Assembly: GCF_954871325.1 (NCBI RefSeq)
Contig: NC_088777.1
Coordinates: 25,831,366-25,895,365 of the forward strand
Length of the DNA: 64,000 nucleotides
Reading direction: 5' to 3'
DNA from: Gordionus sp. m RMFG-2023
Lineage: Eukaryota; Nematomorpha; Gordioida; Chordodea; Parachordodidae
The translations under genes and the position numbers were made by a program. Every line of letters starts with the position of its first letter. The stretch's first letter is position 1. Below, piece by piece: positions 57,295 to 64,000 of this stretch. Under the pieces are notes generated by a model. That model ran no database searches. It saw only the letters and a list, made by a program, of their open reading frames with translations, and had not been told where the DNA came from.

Positions 57295-58415
57295 TAGCTC
57301 TTTGGCTAGTAGACTACCATTGAAGCTGATATAATTGGCTTTAAGGATTGCTATGGCAAACCTTTGTCGAAGAAAAAACCCCTCTTGAGGTTCTTCCGAG
57401 TGTTTGCTAATTTGAGATCCTAAATTTTTGAAAAAAGCTAAGGCAAGTTTGCCGAAGGTGGCAAGTGTGGTTGAAATAATTGGAATGAAACAATGGTCAT
57501 TAGTAATTTCTGTGTATTTCGAGGTTTTAAGCTGTTCCTTCTGGTCAATGATGTTGGTGCCTGGTTAGATGGGGCAAGGGGGTCAATACAAGAAAAGTCC
57601 TATACCAATAATTGGCGCCTCTCCTCCACGGAATTTGAGTGATGACGTCTGGATAAGATCTGAAAAGACCCTGGGGTTCAAGTATGGATGGGACTTGTGC
57701 TGATTTCAAGGCATGTTGGATGATTGAATTACATTGTCTGTTTCTGATGAATCGACTATTGCAAGAGCGACAATGTAAACTATGTCTTCCATTCGTGTCA
57801 ACAGGCGAGTTACAGCTTGAACAGATGTGAGGGTAGATGATTGAACAATTTAGACGAATACCAATGGCATGGGTAAGTTCATTGTTCGAAAGTTGAAGAT
57901 TGACAGAAGGAATGGCCTCGAGAAACTCATGCCCAGTACCATTGAGCAGGGAAGAGAATAGGGTGCGGTCAGTTAATTGCATGCTAGATAAGAGAGTTTC
58001 AACGCAGCGAGCAACAACCGGAGCATCCCATTCTTTCTGTCTATGGGTTGTGGGGGATGAGAATCAACATTGATTTGAGTTTTTCAAGTGTTTATGACCT
58101 CAATTAAGGAAGGATTTTCTTTAGAATGATGTACGTTTGTTATTTGCTTTGACAAGAGACTACTTGATATGAAAGAGGTTATTGCTAGGTCATAAGGAGA
58201 TCTAATGCCAAGTCCACAGGATTTGGTGGAGAGCGCAGCTTGCGCCCAAGCGGATTCGTTGAATCTTAGATTTATTATTTTTTCGTTTAGGTCTTTTATT
58301 CCATATTCGTATGTTTTTAATGGAAAAGGATATTTAAATATGTGTGTTGCGCGAAGTGCATAAAGAATCCTTGGTATGAATGAGAGAAAGTGGAAGGAGT
58401 TCGAGCAGTAAATAT
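57295..58415 (-). pseudogene. LINE C-terminal part with CCHC finger and REL-type nuclease
   Basis: Read downward: IPRILYALRATHIF (58400), FNESAWAQAALSTKSCGLGI, then after frame changes the block 57982-57545: FLEAIPSVNLQLSNNELTHA, ICSSCNSPVDTNGRHSLHC (CCHC type), RFIRNRQCNSIIQHALKSAQ, PSILEPQGLFRSYPDVITQI PW, and finally FFLRQRFAIAILKANYISFN (57330). This is the tail of a non-LTR family with a zinc finger followed by a restriction-like R/KPD...D nuclease region, as in R2-like LINEs. Damage: frame changes around 58080 and 57545, and PDV where the family has RPDG. Meets the plus-strand gypsy fossil near 58430. Confidence 0.82.
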
Positions 58416-58435
58416 CAAGAAAGGGGAGGAGAAAA

Positions 58436-60570
58436 ATATGGAATGTTTTCGATGCCGAAAGGAGGGACATGTGGTGATGGACTATAGAAATTTTTGACAA
58501 TAGGATGGCAAAAACAAATAAAGAGGGATGTCTAAATATGTTACAAGAGGGTCTAGTACATGATCCGTGTCCCAGAGTGATGATAAATTTAAGTGGGAGA
58601 ATGGTTCCCATGTTGTTTGATACGGGAGAACCCATTTCGGTAATTGGATATAATGGATATCAGAGTATTTGGCCCGGTGAAATGATAGAGAATGAGGGGA
58701 TAAGAATAAGACAGTTCAATGGGACCCTGTTGGCGGCAATGAGGAGAGTGGAAATAGTAGCAACATTGGAGGAAAGGTTTGAAATATTAGATTTATGGGT
58801 TATCGATTGGAATATAGAAGCGGTGTTGGGATGGGATTGGATAACTAGGATTGGTCCATGGTATAGATTTTGGGGAGTATTTTCATGGTGGGGTATATTC
58901 GTACCAATAACGACTGAGGAATATGATGTTATGACATTGAGAGAGAATGTGTTGTCGGGTATTAAGACCATGTTTAAAGAGGAAACCAGAGAAAATATTT
59001 CTAGGAGCGAGACAAGGAGCGATAATTTAAGGAGCAAAACAAATCGAAATAATTCAAGGAGCGATAATTTAAGGAGCGAAACAAATCAAAATAATTCAAG
59101 GGGTGATAATTCAAGGAGCGAAATAAGGAGAAACAATTCTAGGAGAGAAACAAAGAGCGATAATTTAAGGACGAAACAAGGGAAATTATTCGAGGAGTGA
59201 AACCAGGGAAGATATTTCAAGAAACAAAACGGGGAGAAGCAATTATAACGATGTAGGGGGAAGGAGTTCTAGGAGAGAAATAAAGGACCATAAAGTTAAA
59301 GAGAAGATAGATAAAAACTACCCGGGGCACGTTGGACCTGTTAAGGAGGGTCGTGATATTAAGAGAAAGGAGGAGGAAGAAGAATTGGGGAAGGGGAGAT
59401 AGGACGGCAGCAAGAAAGGCAAAGAGTGATGGAGGCGAAGACGTCAGAAAATAGGGTAGTAATGAAGGACAGGACACTGCCCAGTGAAGAAGAGTTGATA
59501 AACAATGAAGAAGATGGAAGAAAATTGGCTATGACCCAAGTGCAAGAAGGAGTTCGGAGATTAGTACAAAGTTATCAGGAAATTTTCAACGAAGACTTAG
59601 GATGCCTCAGAGATTATGAAGTAGACATTAAGTTAAAAGATGGTTATGTTCCAAAGTTCTGTGCGTTACGACGGATACTGAGATCTATATATCCCTTACT
59701 TGAATGGAGAATGGACTTGGAACTGGAGTTGGATCATTGGGTACAAAGAGGAATTGTTTGTCCTGTGGAATACAGTGTGTAAGCGGTTGTGAAGAAAGCC
59801 ACTGGAAAACTTAGTTTATGCGCCGATTTTCGAGTCACGTTAAATCCATGGGTTGTGGAGGTCAAATATCCGTTGCCAAGAATTGAAGAAATATTAGCCA
59901 ATTTAAAGGGAAGCGTTTATATTTCAAAAGTAAATTTCTCTAATGCCTATCTACAATTACGTGTAAAACCAGAGATAAAGAAACTATTAACTATAACTAC
60001 GCCTAAGGGATTATTAGCATTCTGTAGATTACCCTTCGGACTTAGTGTCTCGGCTCCTATTTTATAACGTACCATGGCTGCCGTTTTTCAGGGAATGGAA
60101 GGAGTTTTCTATTATATGGATGATGTGTTGGTGACGGGCAGAACGCCCGAACAACATGAATGGAGATTGGAAGAAGTGTTTCAAAGAATCAAAGAAAAAG
60201 GATTGAGAGCCAGCGCGGAGAAAAGTGTGTTGAGGGTTCCCGAAGCAACATATTTGGGGCATAAGATCACGGGGAAGGAGGTACGGCCTTTGGACAGAAA
60301 TATGACAGGAATTAATAATATGATAAGACCTAATAATAAAGCTGAAGTACAGGCCTTTTTGGAGGTAATAAATTATTATCATCGTTTCGTGGAAGGCTTT
60401 GATCAAATAGCAGCGCCCTTATATCAATTGTTAAATAAAGGGGGAAAATTTGATTGGACAGATGAGCAAGAGGAGTCCTTCGAAGATTTGAAATGTAGAA
60501 TAGGAAAGGAACTTGAAGGTGTAGGAGGAGCATTGTTGCATTCAGGCGCGTACGCAGGAATTTGGTCTGG
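58436..60570 (+). mobile_element. Ty3/gypsy fossil, GC-richer than its surroundings
   Basis: From 58436: knuckle CFRCRKEGHVV, retropepsin MLFDTGEPISVIG and AVLGWDWI, a charged repeat linker (SRSETRSDNLRSK..., 58990-59200), RT (LSLCADFRVTLNPWV; YISKVNFSNAYLQL; LPFGLS; FYYMDDVLVTG), LGHKITGKEVRP and the start of the RNase H region (FDWTDEQEESFEDLK). Base composition and codon use are clearly less AT-rich than the window, which suggests recent arrival or a different source. Ends suddenly in a G run near 60570. No LTRs in view; several breaks. Confidence 0.92.
58985..59300 (+). repeat. short tandem repeats AGGAGCGATAATTTAAGGAG
   Basis: Imperfect units AGGAGCGATAATTTAAGGAG and ACAAATCGAAATAATTCA alternate about six times, encoding an S/R/N/D-rich linker between the protease and RT parts of the gypsy fossil. 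Confidence 0.85.
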
Positions 60571-60583
60571 GGGGGGGGGGGGT

Positions 60584-60937
60584 GATAATAAAATTCTTTA
60601 AGAAATATTATTGTTTTTTAAAAATATCAAGCATAAATTTATTAGGACTAATAACTATTTCTAATACACAATTTTAAATTAATGTGAATTATAAAAAAAT
60701 TATATGTAAAGAATCACTTAAATGACCTAAAATAGAATTTTGAATTTTTTGAGCCTTTACACAAAAAGTTTCTTAGGAATAATTGCATTTTATATGTTAT
60801 ATATTTACAATATAAAATCCAATCATCGCTAATTTTTCAATTATCTCATCCTTGCTTGTCGTCAAATGCCTATGAATATTCAAAAGATCCAAACCTTTCA
60901 ATCTACTTTCAGATGTTGTACTTCTTGGTATGTTCTT
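60584..60937. other. spacer, nothing assigned
   Basis: AT-rich sequence that starts abruptly after the G run. No gene or repeat seen. Confidence 0.45.
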
Positions 60938-61135
60938 CAGAGACCTGCAGCCTGGCCCCCGGGCTAGACAGTATTTTAATTTTTTTAAATATACCCGGGC
61001 CGGGCCCAAAATTTTTTTAAAAAAAGATCCAAGCCGGGCCTAAAAATTTTATTTTAAAAAAAGCCGGGCCGGGCCTGAAAATTTTTTAAATAAAGCCGAG
61101 TCGGGCCTAAAATTTTTTTAAAAAAAGCCCAGGCC
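60938..61135. mobile_element. H-family element (copy 3)
   Basis: Starts CAGAGACCTGCAGCCTGGCC, followed by four to five GCCGGGCC(T/C) AAAATTTTTTTAAAAAAA units. It is the clearest copy; the repeated GC box and A/T tract alternate in a regular ~30-35-bp rhythm. Confidence 0.8.
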
Positions 61136-61287
61136 GGTGTAACGTTTTAGATGAACTCCCGGTTTAATCTAATTTAGTGATATTGGCATTTATGACTGAC
61201 ATGTTAAGATTTAACCTTATTTTTTTTAGTGATATTGACATATTTGATTGAAGTTGTAGTACGTTTAAATCAGATTTATTAAGAATC

Positions 61288-61745
61288 TATCAAGATCAAT
61301 TGTAAATATTTCTGGCTTACAAATTTTGCAAAGTAGTAAATAATATATCCTTCTAATATCTTAATTTAATTAATTTTAGATAAAGTATATTAAATGGCAT
61401 AAAACCTATTATTCTACCAATACTCAACTTTGCAAAGTAAATGATTGTAAATTTTTTTAATAATAAATTTTAGCAATTTTAATAGAATATTTATTTATTT
61501 TGAGTATACCTACTATATCAAGATCAATTGTAAATATTGCTGGGCTCCAAATTTTGCAAAGTAGTAAATAATATATCCTTCTAATATCTTAATTTAATTA
61601 ATTTTAGATAAAGTATATTAAATGGCATAAAAACCTATTATTCTACCAATACTCAACTTTGCAAAGTAAATGATTGTAAATTTTTCTAATAATTAATTTT
61701 AGCAATTTTAATAGAATATTTATTTATTTTGAGTATACCTACTAA
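61288..61745. repeat. 229-bp tandem duplication
   Basis: ATCAAGATCAATTGTAAATA starts at 61288 and 61517; the two units are nearly identical to the end (GAGTATACCTACTA). Confidence 0.95.
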
Positions 61746-61764
61746 TTTTTTATTTCAATTAAGC

Positions 61765-62005
61765 TATTTAAATCTTTGCTAACTTAAAAAAATATTGCAA
61801 ATTTTTTCTATATGATAAATTTCAGTATTGCAAATAAAATGATTGCCCTAAATACACTGAAATATTCTTTATTTTATTTTAAATAAGTTTATTTAAATCT
61901 TTGCTAACTTAAAAAATATTGCAAATTTTTTCTATAAGATAAATTTCAGTTTGCAAACAAAATGATTGCCTAAATACACTGAAATATTCTTTATTTTCAT
62001 TGAAT
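61765..62005. repeat. ~124-bp tandem duplication
   Basis: TATTTAAATCTTTGCTAACT starts near 61766 and 61890, with GCAAATTTTTTCTATA and AATACACTGAAATATTCTTT in both units. It follows the 229-bp duplication and precedes the integrase gene. Confidence 0.93.
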
Positions 62006-62183
62006 ACTATAAATTAAATTTTTGGATATGTTTTTGGGCCATTTATTATATATATTATTTTTTTATTCATTTCAACAGTTGTTTTTGATACCAAAATTAT
62101 CCTTTGTTTCCCCAATCAAATGACGAAAGACGATAAATCAAGTAAATAAATTTTGTTTAGTATATTTCTGTTCATTTTAATAG

Positions 62184-64000
62184 AATTCGATGAGATACAG
62201 GATTATATCCTTTACCAAAAATATCCATTATCTATGTCTTCTAATAAAGGTTTAAGACGCAATCTGCCAGTTCAGGCCTCGAGATATAAAATTTGTAAGG
62301 GTAAAATGCATCACCATTCTCATAATGGTGAAGTTGTTTTGGACCTTGACCGAAGAATTCAACTTCTTCAAATGGTTCACAGTGGATGTGATACTAATGT
62401 GTCAGCAATATCTCTTGCTGCCCATTTTGGTATCACCAAGACTTACAGCAAATTGGCTGATAGGTAAAATATATAAAAATTATAATATTATATGATCAAT
62501 AATATATTTTTAAATATAATACACAATAATAAATTGTTTCACCATTTTTATAATAGTGAAACAATTTTAGATTGTTACAGAAGAGTTTAACTTCTTTAAA
62601 AAGTTATAGTGGAGGGGATGTGATACTAATGAGGCAAAATCTTTAGCTGATTATTTTGGTATCACCAAGACTCACAGCAACTTGATTAGTAGGTAAAATA
62701 TTTCTGCATAATAAATCTATTTATTATATCGTGTATTATATTTTTAGCTTCTGGTGGCCAAATATGAAATTGGATGTGGTTAATTTTGTAAAATGTTGTG
62801 ATATTTGCCAGCGTAGCAACACAAGATTTGACAAAACTAACAATGAGTTGGATTCAATTCCTATTCCAACAAAGGTATTAAAGTTGATTACATAACAAAT
62901 TTTTAATTTGAAAATTTTTATAGTTTGGTCATTATAATTGTTTCTAATTTTTGTTTATGTATTTTATATTTTTCATTGTAGCCTTATTAATGATCTGTCT
63001 ATTATAGCTTGTATGTATGTGGCACTTGTTTTCATTAGTTATGTTGGTTTCATATATTGAACCATTTAAATTTTATTGAATTTTTTTACAAGAAATATAT
63101 CATATATTCATTTTTAGTTTCTTTAAGGTTAATATAACATTCCAAAATAAAAATATAATTTGCATATAATCTACTAATTAAAACTTATAATCTGAAAATA
63201 TAATAAATAAAATTAATATAGTCCCCTTCAATCTCAGGTAAAAATTGATATATATATCATAATTTCATTTTTTAGCTAATTTAGATTTTATCTCATTCTT
63301 TATTATTATGTTTTTTTTCAGCTGCAATCATAAATAATGGTAAGCAGCTTTACTTTATTACATGACACCTAACCTCCTAATGGAGTATATAATATAACAA
63401 CAATCTTTTATTTTACAAAAGGTATGGACACAAATAGGTGTTGATTTAACTGCTTTGCCTGAAAGTGAAGATGGCTATAAATACATTGCTGTAGCAGTTG
63501 ATTATTTCAGCAAATATATTGTAGCCATGCCTTTAAAAGATAAAACAGCAAAATCAATATCGCGCTATCTTTACTCGTTACTATGCACACATGGTAGGGC
63601 AAAAGTATAATAAATTTGGTAATAAAATATTAATATTATATATAGATTCAAATTAATGATCAAGGACGTAAGTTCGTAAATGAAATAAGCAATAATTTTC
63701 ACAAACTCATAGGGACCATGCAGAGGGTGACAAGTGCTTATCACCCTCAAGCAAATGGCATGGTTGAAAGAGTGAATAGAACAATCCAAAATGCACTACT
63801 AAAGTGTATCAATTAATTTGGACAGATGCCTTGCCTGGAATAATATTTGCCTATAACACTTCTCTACACGAATCTTCGAAGTTTACGCCATATGAGCTGA
63901 TGTATGGTAGAAAAGCAAAACAAGCTTATGAGGTATGATAAATCTCATTTTAATATCATATACTATATATTATGTCTCTATTTAAGATTGACGAGGAAGA
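62184..64000 (+). CDS. intron-bearing integrase gene, Ginger/GIN1-like, runs off the window
   Basis: Exons by open frame and GT-AG sites: 62184-62463 (DEIQDYILYQKYPLSM, HSHNGEVVLDLDRRIQLLQM, AAHFGITKTYSKLAD), 62748-62874 (FWWPNMKLDVVNFVKCCDIC, so an HHCC finger with the first exon), 63422-63604 (WTQIGVDLTALPESEDGYKY, VDYFSKYIVAMPLKDKTAKS), 63646-63932 (INDQGRKFVN, TSAYHPQANGMVERVNRTIQ, FTPYELMYGRKAK) and 63987 onward. The D, D, E residues of the integrase core are in GVDL, NDQG and VERVN. Introns are 41 and 54 nt at the last two sites. No gag, protease or RT precedes it. Intron-bearing integrase without RT fits Ginger DNA transposons or their domesticated kin GIN1; a gypsy remnant is the alternative. 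The start lies upstream of 62184 (acceptor TTTTAATAG); ATG 62235 is possible. May be imperfect in exon 4. Confidence 0.75.
62520..62692 (+). repeat. decayed second copy of the first integrase exon
   Basis: TTTCACCATTTTTATAATAG...GGTATCACCAAGACTCACAG...GTAGGTAAAATAT parallels 62310-62472 (CATCACCATTCTCATAATGG...GGTATCACCAAGACTTACAG...ATAGGTAAAATAT), including the splice donor. It sits in the first intron. It no longer reads as the H-x-H block and is probably a dead duplicate exon. Confidence 0.88.

Noticed and set aside
58660-59037. 125-codon minus-strand frame
   Set aside because: Shadow of the protease part of the plus-strand gypsy fossil.

Overview
The window is very AT-rich eukaryotic DNA, most likely from an invertebrate animal genome, although no host gene is clear enough to name the group. 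Evidence for a eukaryote: coding blocks are interrupted by very short GT-AG introns (41-54 nt where both ends can be placed, usually ending TTTTAG), there are BED zinc fingers, LTR retroelements with tRNA-type primer sites, a pogo/Tigger element, a LINE with a CCHC plus nuclease tail, and a long satellite array. No rRNA, tRNA, operon or CRISPR array was found. Almost everything recognisable is a transposon or its debris.

Layout. 1-265: end of a 119-bp satellite in reverse orientation. 667-3974: non-coding LTR element (PBS, near-identical LTRs, internal tandem arrays, a second LTR nested inside). 4.3-14.2 kb: remains of an intron-rich hAT transposase gene (AT-hook-like exon, BED finger, DDE core, dimerisation domain) into or beside which three smaller hATs with CAGGGTTG ends have inserted, plus a LINE fragment. 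15.0-18.0 kb: about 26 copies of the 119-bp satellite with a palindromic core and partial dimeric higher-order order. 18.0-18.3 kb: TAGTCGACTA repeat MITE. 18.6-22.7 kb: two Ty3/gypsy fossils, the second bounded by LTRs. 22.7-27.6 kb: mostly featureless, with minisatellites and hAT scraps. 27.96-29.95 kb: a pogo/Tigger element with TA target sites whose catalytic middle is replaced by an 83-bp tandem repeat. 32.2-35.7 kb and 39.2-48.9 kb: a tangle of at least four hAT families (here B/C, D, F, and an inner DUF4371-type hAT), two of them present twice, plus a solo LTR with a clean 5-bp target duplication. 52.0-56.7 kb: minus-strand Ty3/gypsy fossil with a hAT inserted in its reverse transcriptase. 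57.3-58.4 kb: LINE tail on the minus strand. 58.4-60.6 kb: a visibly more GC-rich Ty3/gypsy fossil on the plus strand. 62.2 kb to the window end: an intron-bearing integrase gene (Ginger/GIN1-like) that runs off the edge and is the best candidate for something still functional or domesticated.

How they fit together. The window records layered insertion. Five hAT insertions have 8-bp target duplications (four perfect, one with one mismatch), the pogo element has TA, and the solo LTR has 5 bp. Three inserts (7188, 10595, 41875) sit inside coding exons of other hATs, and conceptually removing the insert plus one target copy keeps the outer reading frame open, so the outer genes were intact in those stretches when hit. 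The LINE fragments at 5.4, 37.7 and 57.3 kb look like different parts of one family. I saw no clear novel cellular system; the most unusual items are the intron-bearing integrase gene with a duplicated exon, GC-rich TTC-loop hairpins in two CAGGGTTGCC hATs, and the satellite with its inverted outpost.
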